64,000 nucleotides of DNA from Proales similis (GCA_019059635.1 JAGVRJ010000008.1:62001-126000); one strand, 5' to 3'; positions 1 to 11,787 are shown, counted from the first letter of the stretch. Numbers and translations are program-made. The notes: generated by a model from the letters alone, not told the origin.

Positions 1-29
1 CAACTTTGCTTTAATTTTTAAGGTTTGCT

Positions 30-45
30 GGCCTTGAAAAAGGCC
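30..45 (-). terminator. Histone 3' stem-loop of H2A
   Basis: Read on the minus strand this is GGCCTTTTTCAAGGCC: a 6-bp stem with a 4-nt loop, as in the conserved metazoan histone mRNA 3' hairpin bound by SLBP. It is followed on the minus strand by an AAAGCAAAG-type purine-rich element at about 3-15, resembling the U7 snRNA-pairing histone downstream element. The matching hairpin follows H2B at 1260-1275. Confidence 0.93.
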
Positions 46-71
46 GGGGGTTTGAGATTTGTGAAGTAAAT

Positions 72-857
<786 letters not shown>

Positions 858-1226
858 ATGCCACCAAAGACACCATCCAAGGGAGCCAAGAAGGCCGTCA
901 AGCCCGCCAAGGGAGCCAAGGGAGAAGGCAAGCGAAAGCGCCGAAGGAAGGAGACCTACTCCATCTACATCTACAAGGTCCTCAAGCAGGTCCACCCTGA
1001 CACTGGTATCTCCAGCAAGGCCATGAGCATCATGAACTCGTTCGTCAACGACATTTTCGAGCGAATCGCCGCTGAATCATCGCGACTTGCCAACCTCAAC
1101 GGCAAGTCGACCGTGTCCAGCCGCGAAATCCAAACCGCCGTGCGACTTCTTCTTCCCGGAGAGTTGGCCAAGCACGCCGTGAGCGAAGGCACCAAGGCGG
1201 TCACCAAGTACACCAGCTCCAAATAA
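858..1226 (+). CDS. Histone H2B (canonical)
   Basis: Single-exon 122-residue H2B. A lysine-rich N-terminal tail ([18 protein letters not shown]) is followed by the [24 protein letters not shown] boundary, given here only as a landmark, the helix 2 region ([20 protein letters not shown]) and the C-terminal helix ending AVTKYTSSK. The C-terminal lysine context that is ubiquitinated in other animals is present. The tail is slightly shorter than in vertebrates. A histone stem-loop lies 33 nt after the stop. It is divergent from H2A and presumably co-regulated in S phase. Confidence 0.98.
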   Translation: MPPKTPSKGAKKAVKPAKGAKGEGKRKRRRKETYSIYIYKVLKQVHPDTGISSKAMSIMNSFVNDIFERIAAESSRLANLNGKSTVSSREIQTAVRLLLPGELAKHAVSEGTKAVTKYTSSK

Positions 1227-1259
1227 ACTGCTCTCGAACAGTTTCAATCTAAAACCCCC

Positions 1260-1275
1260 GGCCTTTTTCAAGGCC
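1260..1275 (+). terminator. Histone 3' stem-loop of H2B
   Basis: GGCCTTTTTCAAGGCC on the plus strand, identical to the hairpin after H2A. It is followed by AGCAAACCTTAAAA and AAAGCAAAA, again almost the same as the H2A downstream sequence. The role in SLBP/U7-dependent 3' processing is inferred from the family. Confidence 0.93.
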
Positions 1276-2628
1276 AGCAAACCTTAAAATTTAAAGCAAA
1301 ATTAAACTCGACTGGCTTAACTCCCCTGTCCGCTATACTTGTGGGCCGATCCCTCTGTACAATAATTTTCCTTAAACTGTTTTTCGTTGAACAATAATTT
1401 CTCTACAAATGAATGGTTCCAATTCACTTTGTTTTGCTCTCTACTGATCCTCCGTTGGTCCCAGGCTCGAGTTCTCTTCCCCCCTCTTCGATCTAGACAT
1501 GCTAATTTTCGCCCCGTCTGCTTTTATTGAACCAAAATAGTAACGATGTACCAGTGAGGCGAGTCCAGAATAGACTCTCTCCATGGCCCGCTCATAGAAA
1601 ATATCAAGCTCCTCTGCGACAAGCAGTCTAAACTAACCATCTGTCTCGAGTGAGCCGGCAGCTTTCGAGCCGCATCGCCACGTCCTTCGAACGCCCAAAA
1701 AATGTCCGTTGCGCTATCGTTGGTAAACACAACCTGGCGGCATTTTCTTTGACTCAGGGCTATCTGTACATGCCCGCCTGTGCTTTCTGTTCGGAGGCCG
1801 GTCGCGTCAACATTCCTGGCGGTCTCTTTGTTGCCCAGCTCTATCGGAAATGCCTCTCTCTTTTCTGTCCTTACGAGAACCTTGCCCTTCCACTGTGAAA
1901 CTTGCCACTTAGGCCGTGAGAAATTTCCTTTCGTTTTTTTTCACTTGAGTTATAACGCTTAGTATTTTTACTCCAGAATATTTACCAATCCTATTCTCCG
2001 TCGTATTTTTGTTTTTATTTCCCGCAAGACATGCGTTTCTGGTTATTCTGCCTATTGAAGGAACTTTATTGAATAAATGATTATTAAAATTCTGCTATCC
2101 ACTTACCTTCATATCTTTTTACTCTTTCATAAATTTTTTTTACCGAAATGTAGAAGTTATTCATTGCTTAGATCTGTGGGTCTTCATAAACTTTTTTTCC
2201 TTTATTATAGGTCGCATGCTCGCCAAGTTCTAAATTAGATCGCCATTAAGAGCAAGCTCTTATCTAATATTTATTCAGACGATTATTATCTTATTAGTAC
2301 AGACGACCAACTGAGCAATCTTTATCAGACAGCTGTCATTAAGAAACGTGCTTGCGCGCCATCCACTAGACTCCCTCACCAAATAATCCTCTCTTAGAGC
2401 TCGACCAATGCGCGTCAGAGTCTTCGCGCTATTTTTCTAGAGTTCTAAACAAACACTTCTTCAATTAGAGATGTGTTATCGTGGAGAGTTTATTTGGTCG
2501 TAATGGCACCATGTATAGCAGCATGTCCTGCCTTTTTGGTTGTAATTAATCTATTAGAAAAGGTACGGGTAATAACCCGAACGGAAGTAGTAAACAAACG
2601 ATACGGATTTAAAGTGCTAGGCTGGTGT
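1276..2628. other. Intergenic stretch, no gene seen
   Basis: Lies between the 3' end of H2B and the 3' end of the minus-strand GalNAc-transferase. Only short, unconserved open frames occur on either strand and nothing in them is recognisable. No hairpin or repeat stands out. Confidence 0.5.
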
Positions 2629-5600
2629 TTAGAGATAGATTTCGCGCCAAGTCCACTTCTGGTTGGGATTATTTGAATCGCATTCTTGCAGGAACAGCTT
2701 GTTTCCATCAGTGGTCAGACAAGTTTTTTCTTTATTACTCTTTATAGTTTGGTTGACCTATTTTTATAAATTCTAATCTTAGGCAGCCACAGTGAAAAGA
2801 ATTGAGTGCAGAAATTTACCTCATCGTAAGCCCATTCCCCAACAGGGTTCCAAATACCACGATAGTCAAGGCAGAATTTCTTTTTAACCATGTTGCCATC
2901 CGAAACGAAGCAATGTTCTCCGCTAGAAATTTCCCCTTCCATGTTCAGCCGGAACATCTTTGAGAATTCGATTTGAACTGAAGTTGGACTTGGAGAGATC
3001 TTAAAGGCTTTTCTTACCTGACTTCCAAGCATACCGTGACAATGACCTACTCCTATCGCTTGGCCGAATCCAGCCCCTCTTGTGTCCATGCATACCTTGT
3101 GTTCGACATTTTTGCACTTGAACAAGAATTATTAGTGTGTGTTTGGATGATTTTTAATTTTAGGCGACAGAATCCTACCTCGCCCCAAACTTTGTTTTTA
3201 GGAGGCAAAGGGAACTTCTTGGTGAGGTCATAGGCAACGTTTTCCATAAAATACTTGAATGGCTTGCACTGCAGCTTCTCTCTTATTGCAAGTTGTTCAG
3301 AAATATCTCCGAAATCTAACTTTCTGATTTGCGGTTCTCTTATATAATAATATTCTTTGTACTCGTCCCTTTTAATCCCAAAATTTATTTTATCAGCTAG
3401 AGATTGCCATAATAAAAAAGGGCTTACATCCAGACTTCCGCGACTCTCATATGATTCTAAATTTGGATGAAGTGAATTTTAACCAATCAGATTGCGTATA
3501 TGTGTTGGGCTTACTATCAAGGTCTGATGTGGATTTCCTCCTCGAGGGTGGACAGATTCAGTGCGAGGTCCTCGATAAATATGAGCTACATGACTACAAG
3601 GAACCCATTCGACGACACCGCCACACTGCCAAACCTTAATGGTTAAGCAGCGAAATTAAGACAAAATGCTCTCTTATAGACAGGGGCTTAATCTATAAAG
3701 TACCTTGAAAGAGAGCTCGTATTGCTCGCCGCCCCAGATTTTTATTCCAGGATCGTATCCACCAAGTTCAAAGAACCACTTTTTATCAATGGCAAGAAGT
3801 CCGCCGGCATGTGTAGGCGACCTATATTGGCGAAAAATGAGAAAAACATGCTTGCTCGATTCAAGACTGTTTGTGTTTTGTTAGTCAACTTGAAACAAGT
3901 ATTTGGCGCCAGTTGTGATGTTAACAAAATCATAACAATAGACCAATTAGCTAATTAATGATCCTCACCAATATGGCTCACTTTTCAACGAATGCTTTTG
4001 TCGTTCAACTTGAGGAACTTCAGTTTCTTTATAAAGAAAGCCCCATTCGTATATTCCACGATTTAAGGCATTTCCATAAATATTTTGGTGCTCCATCGTG
4101 TTCCAATCAACACCGTCAACTATTGGAATCGCTAGCGCCTTTCTGCCGTTCGCGTATGTTTAGATTATAATTAAAAGATCAAGAGCCAAATGATGACTTG
4201 GATGAAGGATGACTGATCACAAGCACCAAAAACTGAGCTCAAATTGACTAGACTGATTAAACATGAGAACTGACCAATACGGCATGCTAAAGTGCTCATT
4301 TTGAGATTCGCCAAGGCGCATTTCTTTGTAAAGAAAGCCCCATTCAAATATTCCTTTGTAGAGCGCTCCCTCGGGATAGACTACCCGGTGTGCCAATGTA
4401 TTCCATTCTATCTTATCCACAATGGGCACAGCCAGCGTTTTTCTATTCAAATTTGTAAACTCAGAAAGGATTTAAGAGTTGACCACAAAACACAAACACT
4501 CTTGAGCACTCGATCGAATTCGTCTGTTGGATTACCGAGTTGGATCAGTTGGATGGGTTTTAGAATGAAAGTCGCTCTCTGAGATGGACATTTCTTTATA
4601 CAAGAAACCCCACTCGAACACACCAACCGATTTAGTGTCAGACGAATAGCCATTGTGCTCAAGTGTGTTCCACTCGATTCCGTCCACAATTGGAACTGCG
4701 AGTGTTTTTCTACAAAAATTCATCAGAGACAATATTGACCGAGCAGAATGATGCCAATCGCTCAGTTTTTGGCATTCACACAGTTCTCTAAGGAATGAAA
4801 TTCCAAGTCGACTAACCTGTTGACGGCGATTCTGCTCAACAGAGGTGGAAGCCAGTTGTCCACGCATTCACAGTGCGCGTCAAGTACAACAATTACATCT
4901 CCACTGGCTTTCTCAGCGCCGATCACGCGCGCTTTCACCAAACCAACTCGCTCTTCTGTCCTATAAAGTTTTACTTTGCCATCAAATCGCTTTATGTAGT
5001 CCTCGAGTTTCGTTTTCAAGTGTTCTAGTTTCGTTAATTAACTTGATCTTTCTGTGAAATAGGAAGTAAGCTTGTTTTACCTTTATTGCTAAAGTCGTCG
5101 ATCATTATTATATCAGCAAGAAGCTCCGGAGGTGTAGTGTTTATGACACTGTGAACCGTACGCATCAGAGTCGACCATCCTTCATTGACGAATACGATGA
5201 CAACACTGGCTTTGGGCAGCAGTGACACATCTGGGTAATGCCAGTACTTGCACCTGAGTCAGGGCAAGAAATTAATCACAATGCCGTAAAAAGGGTAGTC
5301 AGGGCATACTCATCCGGACGCGTGTCTTTGATCCTACGATCAAGTGAGATTTTGTCACTTGCGATCATATTAAAGCCAAACTCTCTGACGGTTCTTTGAG
5401 CAGCGGCGGCTTCGCTCTGATCAAGTGTGACACCAACGCCTCCTTCACCAGGTCCGGAACGCACTTCCTTATTGACTGGTTCATAATTTCCGATAACCCC
5501 GCGCTTGAATACCGCTTCCTTTATTTCAGGCTTTGCGAATTTCAGAGTTGAAGAGAAAACTTGCTCAAACTAGTTTCAACAGCGGATTTACTCTTTTATT

Positions 5601-5786
5601 GTCTTGCCCATTTATGACTTGGCGACCAGCGTCTCGATCGGCTTCAATTGGTTGATCATGAGGTGATTGATGTATTCGATTGTCGTCCGGTGAGCTAAAC
5701 GCATTGAAAAAACTTGGCACCACGAAGAATAAAAAGGCGGCCAGCGCGAAAACTTTCAGCAGGAACGAATACTTGACTCGAACCAT
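2629..5786 (-). CDS. Polypeptide N-acetylgalactosaminyltransferase, GALNT7/PGANT7-like, with three alternative catalytic exons
   Basis: Type II Golgi enzyme of mucin-type O-glycosylation (UDP-GalNAc to Ser/Thr). A short cytosolic start MVRVKYSF is followed by a membrane segment (residues about 9-28), a stem, then the GT27 domain: [36 protein letters not shown], and the metal-binding DAH at 4877 in place of the usual [23 protein letters not shown] and VWQCGG follow. A C-terminal ricin-type lectin domain has C-L/M-D repeats and ends [10 protein letters not shown]. The stretch [19 protein letters not shown] resembles GALNT7. About ten constitutive exons join in frame; three tandem homologous exons (4536-4709, 4275-4442, 3969-4142) compete for one slot between donor 4817 and acceptor 3822. 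An acceptor-like TTTTAG lies 11 nt before the ATG. Confidence 0.92.
3969..4142 (-). other. Alternative exon copy 3 of the GalNAc-transferase (174 nt)
   Basis: Encodes [18 protein letters not shown], then [19 protein letters not shown], and ends LKSEPYW after joining. Acceptor ACGGCAG, donor TTG|GTGAGG. It is nearest to the downstream constitutive exon (3704-3822). The ETEVPQ segment is closest to the usual GALNT7-type sequence, so this may be the ancestral copy (inference). Confidence 0.9.
4275..4442 (-). other. Alternative exon copy 2 of the GalNAc-transferase (168 nt)
   Basis: Encodes [18 protein letters not shown], then [13 protein letters not shown], and ends HFSMPYW after joining. Acceptor TTTGAATAG, donor TTG|GTCAGT. 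Same codon phases as its neighbours and no stop codon. Relative to the other copies it has Lys in place of Gly after IVD, and a more basic linker. Confidence 0.9.
4536..4709 (-). other. Alternative exon copy 1 of the GalNAc-transferase (174 nt)
   Basis: Encodes [18 protein letters not shown], then [12 protein letters not shown], and ends [10 protein letters not shown] once joined to the next exon. The acceptor is TTTTTGTAG and the donor is CG|GTAATC. It starts after two bases of a codon and ends after two, exactly like the other two copies, so any one copy keeps the frame. Placed first after the constitutive exon ending at 4817. Confidence 0.9.
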
Positions 5787-6499
5787 GGCGAGAAGCTCTA
5801 AAATTTAAAACCTTAGTGTAGGAAAGGAGCAAAAATTGAGCAGACGTCTAAGATCGGCACGTTAACTTAAAAATTGGAGCCAAGTGCTCAGTTGGCAAAA
5901 TAATGCATTCATTATCATAAACTTTCTCATACTTGAATGAGTTTTGTCACCCAAATCTTTAAGTTCAACGATCTTTAACTTCAACTGTTATTAAACTTCA
6001 ACAGTATGCGCCATATTAATTGAAAACCTTTTGTGCGTTTGTCAAGCGCAAGCTCAGAATTGAAACTTGCTCTGTTCGCATGATTTTGATTAGAGCGTGA
6101 AAAAAATCAAGAATCGAGATTGTTATCGTCACCAGGTGGTAATGTGATGATAAATTTGCCATTATAAGCAAAAGAAACTTTAGAGCGTGTGATGGTCGGA
6201 AATTATGAAGCAAGAAAAATTTCTCTGTTCCCATTCTATCTTTTTACATTCGTGTATTCGAATGAGAGAGCATGCGGTGAGGAGACGGTATTGCAAAAGC
6301 ATTTGTTGCGCGAAGAACGGCAATAACATGTCTATAAAATTCAGCATAGCCCAGAAAGCTTAAGTAATGGTCTCAACGCCCAACTACGCACTCTGTACTC
6401 CGCTGTCAATTTTCAATGCCGAATTAAAACTATTTTGAGTGATGGACTATTTGTAATCAGAAATTGCAATTGACATTTTAGAGTCCCCCAGGATTCAAA
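5787..6499. other. Divergent spacer between the GalNAc-transferase and FAU
   Basis: Presumably holds both promoters. Acceptor-like sites lie just before each start codon: AG at 5798-5799 (minus) and AG at 6480-6481 (plus). No clear TATA box or gene is seen. Confidence 0.5.
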
Positions 6500-7057
6500 A
6501 TGCAGCTGTTCATTCGAGGAAATGAGATCAAGTCGGTCGAGGTCGACCAGATGCAGCTCGTTGGCGAGCTAAAGGTTGACTTCACTCCAGCTATGGCCTA
6601 TCCGACAAAAATCTAACAAATGCACTTTATTAGCAATCTGTTGCCCAAGCTTTCAATGTTGAGAATGCCAGTCAAATGAACCTTTTCTTCAACGGCCAGC
6701 CCATGCGAGATGAACAGGCCCTTTACAACTTCAGCATTGACAACCAGGCCACTATCGACTTGGACTTTGGTCTTCTCGGTGGTAAAGTGCACGGTAGTTT
6801 GGCTCGTGCCGGTAAAGTCAAGGGACAGACTCCTAAGGTACATTGATCCGTTTTTTGTTTTGAATAATTCGATTCAGACTTTGGTTAACTGGTTCATTCA
6901 CATCTTTAAGGTTGCCAAGCAAGAGCGAGCTAAAAAGCCATTGACCGGTCGTGCTAAGCGACGCATGCAATACAACCGTCGATTCGTCAACGTGGTTGTT
7001 GGACCTGGTGGCCGAAGAAAGGGACCTAATGCTGGTGCTGGTGTTGCTGCCAGCTAA
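6500..7057 (+). CDS. FAU: FAU: ubiquitin-like protein fused to ribosomal protein eS30
   Basis: Three exons (6500-6574, 6634-6837, 6911-7057) give 141 residues. The N-terminal ubiquitin-like FUBI part starts [12 protein letters not shown] and ends at the cleavage site LLGG. eS30 follows: [18 protein letters not shown], then [17 protein letters not shown] and a Gly-rich tail. The precursor is cut after GG to release eS30 for the 40S subunit. Introns are 59 and 73 nt; the second ends in CTTTAAG. A poly(A) signal AATAAA lies at about 7101. Junctions are the only ones that keep the known family alignment. Confidence 0.97.
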
Positions 7058-7401
7058 GCTGCTTGAGTCTCACGTGTGAAAATTCAGGCAAAAAAAGACT
7101 AAATAAATTATTCAAAATGAAATATTTTATCATCAATTCGCTTGCACGATCTTGTCATTTGGGCACGATTCGAGGGTCTGTCTCGTTTTAAATTGATTCC
7201 ATATGGTGAAGAATAGAATAAGTGGTTCGTCTAATTCCTATGCAAGTTTGACTATTGAATCAGCCCAGCTCTCACACCCATTCGTCGCATATAAATTTAT
7301 AAACGACAAAAATAAAAACGCATTCATCGTCACTTCACTTCTATTCTCAACCCAATCTGAGTAAAACTTGAATTTTCTTTTGAGAATACAACATAGCAAA
7401 A
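7058..7401. other. Spacer between FAU and HGD
   Basis: Contains the FAU poly(A) signal near 7101 and the upstream region of HGD. No further gene or repeat is seen. Confidence 0.5.
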
Positions 7402-9484
7402 ATGTCGCACTCTGATTGGAAAGAGCTTAAAGTAAGAAAATTGCGTCAAACACACCCTTTCAGGCTTTGAATGCGAAAGCTGACAATTCCTTTCTAGTAT
7501 CATAGCGGATTTGGAAGCCATTTCAGTTCTGAAGACTCACGCTGTCCCAACGCTTTGCCAGTTGGTCAGGTACGCCCTCACTTAATCAACTCCGAAGCAA
7601 GCTCATCCGATAATTGTTTTCGTGGACCAGAATACCCCACAGAAGTGCCCGTATGGTCTTTATGCAGAGCAGCTATCAGGAACAGCATTCACTGCTCCTA
7701 GAGAACATAATCAGAGAAGGCAGAAAGCATTTTGTTGGCTTTTTCCTTGTCATTATTGAAAAGAATTTACATTTTAGTTGGGTCTACCGAATTCTGCCTT
7801 CTGTCAAGCATCTGCCTTTTCAAAGAATAGAGAAAAATTTGCTCACTCACGATTGGGATGAAACTTTGCCGAATCCTAATCAACTTAGATGGAAGCCGTT
7901 CGATTTGCCTTCACCTGCAAGTTCAATAGATTTCATTCAAGTATGTGGTCTACTCATATCCATAAAAGACGGAGCTAATCTTCACTAAATTTAGGGCTTG
8001 GCGACTATTGCTGGTGCAGGCGATATTCGATCTCGTCACGGTATAGCCATTCACATTTATTCCTTCAACAAGCCAATGGAAAACAAAGCTTTTTGCAATT
8101 CTGATGGCGATTTTCTAATCGGTTATCCATCTTCTCAGGTCCCTTATCAAACTCTCCTCTAATTCTCAACACCCATTTAGTCCCACAGCAAGCCACTTTG
8201 TTTATCACAACTGAGTTTGGCCGGATGATGGTTGAACCAAATGAAATCTGTGTGATTCAGGTTTAGTTCATCAATTCTTATCTAATCACTCTTTATGATT
8301 TTAATTAGCGTCTTGATTTTGTCAGTCTGGAATAAGATTCGCTGTAGAAGCCGATGAGCCTGCTCGAGGTTACATCCTAGAGGTGTTTGACAATCATTTT
8401 GTTTTGCCACACCTCGGGCCGATTGGTGAGCGACTCAAATACATATGCGATTTCTTGCTCTTTTTAAAGCCCTAAAAGGTGCGAACGGACTTGCCAATCC
8501 TCGAGATTTCCTTAGCCCGTCTGCCTGGTTCGAGCATCGAACAAACATCGAATTTAAAATTATTCACAAATACCAAGGACACTTGTTTGAAGCCAAGCAG
8601 GTAGCAAAGTAGTATGTACATTAGAAAATTATTCTCTTATTTAAGAGTGATTGAAGGATCACACTTGCTTTGATGTTGTGGCTTGGCATGGAAACTACGC
8701 TCCATACAAATACAATTTGGATCATTTCATGGCTGTGAATACAGTCTGCTTTGATCATGCGGTACCATAGCTTGCCTCATTTAGGGAAAAATTTCACTTT
8801 ACACAACAACCAAACAGGATCCTTCAATTTTCACCGTTCTGACTTGTCCGTCTGCAAAGCCGGGAACCGCGATTGCTGACTTTGTCATTTTCCCACCGCG
8901 CTGGTCAGTCTCAGAAAACACTTTCAGACCCCCGTACTACCACCGTAAGTTAAAAAAACAACTGGAAATCGAACTCGAATAAAAAGAAATATTTTTAGGA
9001 AACTGTATGAGCGAATTCATGGGGTTAATTAAAGGAAGCTACGAGGCCAAGGTAAGAAAAACTAGTTTTGGAGATGAAGTCACCCTATAAACATATTGCT
9101 CAGGAAGAGGGATTCAGGCCAGGCGGCGCTTCACTTCACAGTGAGTAACTTGAGGCAAATTATTAAAATCATGAGTTCTGAGCCTCAATTTGTAAAGGCA
9201 TGATGGTTCCGCACGGACCTGATTACGAATGCTTCAAGAATGCAAGCGAAGCCGAGCTCAAGCCAGCCAAAATAGCAGTCGGCACGCAGGTATGATTATA
9301 CTTACTCCGCACCCATAGACTTAACTGAATCCCATGTGGTTGGAAGTCTTTCATGTTTGAGACCTCACTGGGTCTAGCTGTGACCAAATGGGCGAATGAT
9401 ACTAGCGAGAAGCTAGACCATGAGTACTACAAATGCTGGCAAGGATTAGAAGACAATTTCAAGGATTCACTTAAAATGAACTAA
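7402..9484 (+). CDS. HGD: Homogentisate 1,2-dioxygenase
   Basis: Iron-dependent ring-opening enzyme of tyrosine/phenylalanine catabolism (homogentisate to maleylacetoacetate), cytosolic. About a dozen short exons rebuild the family end to end: [108 protein letters not shown]. Candidate iron ligands are visible: the His of RPPYYH..N, the Glu of CMSEFMG and the His of VPHGPD. The intron at 7720-7777 has a GC donor. It starts [10 protein letters not shown], and the C-terminus is about as long as in relatives. The stop is only 95 nt before the RPUSD3 ATG, with AATAAA at about 9524. Confidence 0.96.
7720..7777 (+). other. GC-AG intron in HGD
   Basis: The exon ends AGAAG and the intron begins GCAGAA and ends ATTTTAG (58 nt). 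Only this junction restores the conserved R-S-W-V-Y-R; no GT donor is available in a matching phase nearby. Confidence 0.8.
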
Positions 9485-9579
9485 AAATTGATGCATAACA
9501 TTTAGTCGAGCAATTTTAATCGTCAATAAACCATTTTCAAATTCTTTAATCGAACATCAGACGTCTTCCTCTCTTTAGA

Positions 9580-10906
9580 ATGGGTTCGCCGGCTAGAAAA
9601 GCTTCCCACTATTTTCTAAGGAACAACCCCTACAACAAAATAGAGACTTTGAAAGAACTCGTTCAAAAGCATTTGTACATACCCAAAGTAGAAGGAGTTG
9701 TGGCATTGAACAAACCCTCTGGCTTTCCGTCCCACGGTAGGTCGAGTCAAGAAGGCAGGCAGGTTGATCGACAGGAATCTCTAATTAAAAAGCCAAGACA
9801 AGAAAAATGATACGCAAGAACTGAACAAGACTTTGAGTTCGGTCATTAAGCAGCACATGTCATGGCCGGCAGCCTTGAATCTTCCGATCGCTACCAAGTA
9901 ATCTTTTCAAAAGAATATGCTCACTATTTGTCAAGCTTTACTCTCATTTAGTGAACAAACGGGTGTTACTTTATTTACATCAAGCAAGCAAAAGTTTGAA
10001 GACGTGCGTCGAACAACAAGACAGATATTTTCGAGCAACAATACGCCTTTCCTCATATTCTAGTTTGTAGAGCTCAAGCAAATCATCAATTATGACCTTG
10101 GTCTGATTATATCTTTTTGTAATAGCGGAATAACAATTGGCCGACCAATTCAGAAAAGTGGCAAAGAGATTTTCTGCGTCAGTTATCGAGATGTTGACGG
10201 AAAAGTTTTGGTCTGTAGTGAATTTTCAAGCCAGTCTTTAATTTTTTTCAAAACGTTTGGCCTCAGTATTTCGAGGAGAAGAATCCGTCCCATAAAAAGG
10301 TGAAAAACAACAAGCATCTTACTGTTCAAGTAGAGCATACCGTAGTTGATTCAAACGAAGAGACAAACACAAGTCTGGTTGAGTTTCGAACCACTTCAAG
10401 TAAAGCTGCTTACATATCGAAAAGGGAATTTTCAAGTTTAGAAATCAGTCGACAGATAACGGAGATGGAGTACGGCTCTATTGCATAAAGAATCTTTGCC
10501 CATTGCTTGGTGACCACAAGTATTGGTCCAGAGTAAGAAGTGTGATGGGAAAGCCATACTTGCTTGCAGATCCACTGAAATCTAAGCCTTCGCCTCAGGC
10601 AAGTTTTATTCAATTTAATCTACCGAAGGTTCGATTGCTCACTTGTCAAGCATTTTATTATATCAGGTTTTGGATAAAAAATGCCTTCAACGACTGGATT
10701 TAAATGAGTTTGAGACCGAGTTTATTCCACTTCATTTGCATTTGAGTGAGCTCGACCTGTCCAAGAAGTTCAAGCGGCAAAACATTGAAATGCAAGTCCG
10801 AGCACCGTTTTGGCCATTTTTTATTCAAACTGCCATACGTTTGGGTCTCAAAATTCCAGATGAAAATGAGCAAGACGAATTGATTGATGAATCGATGAAA
10901 AATTAA
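9580..10906 (+). CDS. RPUSD3-like mitochondrial pseudouridine-synthase homologue
   Basis: RluA-family fold. It begins ...GVVALNKPSGFPSHG like human RPUSD3 (LVTLNKPQGLPVTG) and ends with CPLLGDHKY, VLDKKCLQRL and IPLHLHLSELDL, which match RPUSD3 better than RPUSD4. In the family this protein supports mitochondrial 16S rRNA and mRNA function. The usual catalytic block R-L-D-x-x-T-S/T-G reads I-A-T-N-E-Q-T-G here, so the catalytic Asp is absent, as in human RPUSD3. A GC-AG intron lies at 10599-10666. The reading frame could not be joined cleanly between about 10450 and 10495: the upstream part runs into TAA near 10486 while GDHKY continues in another frame. The AG at 9577-9578 sits 1 nt before the ATG. 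Confidence 0.75.
10599..10666 (+). other. GC-AG intron in the RPUSD3-like gene
   Basis: Donor CAG|GCAAGT is the textbook GC-donor consensus, and the acceptor is ATATCAG. Joining gives P-S-P-Q-V-L-D-K-K, matching RPUSD3 (PQRQVLDEA). Confidence 0.85.
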
Positions 10907-10931
10907 TAAATGGATCCGAAAGAGGAGTGGT

Positions 10932-11787
10932 TTATGTTTGATCGCCAAAGAGCATTCGGTTGCAGACCGGGTCTTCAAGATTCCAAAAATTTTTAGGAAG
11001 ACTATGGATCGGTATCAACTCTTCATCTCTGACGAGGCGTATTTTGTAATTATTCCATCTCGTCGCCGATCCGGCGTCTTGACTTTGAGCTTCTTCGCTG
11101 TCGGCACGGGATGAAGAAGGAGAGACATGCTGATACTTAAGCTGTTTAGGTGCTTGTGACAAACTTCGATTTTTACTTGCTACAAACACTAGCGGCTCTT
11201 TTACTGCTTTGGATTTGCAAATACGACCGCCGCTTGACCGGGAAAGGCTCCTGGGTCGCGAAGTTTTTACAGACTTTTCTGGTTTGTCTGTTTGGCTCAA
11301 ATAAGACTCGGTTTGTAAGTTGGCCTCCCTGAAACTTTCTTTTATCGAAATTGCCTCGTCGTAAACGATTCTGTTGTTTAATTGCTGTCGTTGAAGACTT
11401 TGAAACCAGCTCTGAACTGAGCTTATTCTTTTTTTCAACGCAGCCATCTGATCTATTTGCTCTAATCAAAGGTAAAAGACCAAAACGCCACAAGAACTGG
11501 AATGAATATCAAACCTGGTGAGGCGAACTTTTTGGCCTTGCTAAATCTTGTAGAGCTGGCTAATTTCAGCGAGTTGAGTAGAGCGGGCACTGAAGAGAGC
11601 AGACTGCTTTTCTGCTGAGCACTCATATTCCTATCTTCTTGGACTGCGGTTTGAATGGACTCAAGTTGTGCCAGAGCGTAGAGAATCTCTTCAATCTTAA
11701 ATAAACAAATGCCTCTGACTGAGAGCTCGATTGACTGATACATGATAAAGTTGTGTGGCTAACCTGCTGAAAAGCAAAGGTGGACAT
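10932..11787 (-). CDS. Unrecognised coiled-coil-like protein
   Basis: Three exons join in frame. Exon 1 is short, MSTFAFQQ (ATG 11785-11787). Exon 2 begins IEEILYALAQLESIQTAV, and exon 3 begins EQIDQMAALKKRISSVQ after acceptor TTGATTAG. The total is about 243 residues. The N-terminal ~110 residues look helical (heptad-like L/I spacing); the middle is basic and Ser-rich (RPRSLSRSSGG, KSKAVKEP); the C-terminus has VRDEELIPIHSLPKNFW. No signal peptide or membrane segment is seen, and no family is recognised. Its ATG lies only 39 nt after the stop of the upstream same-strand gene (11827). Confidence 0.65.

Noticed and set aside
1650-1898. Plus-strand open frame of 82 codons
   Set aside because: No recognisable motif, no splice or start context, biased composition; probably chance.
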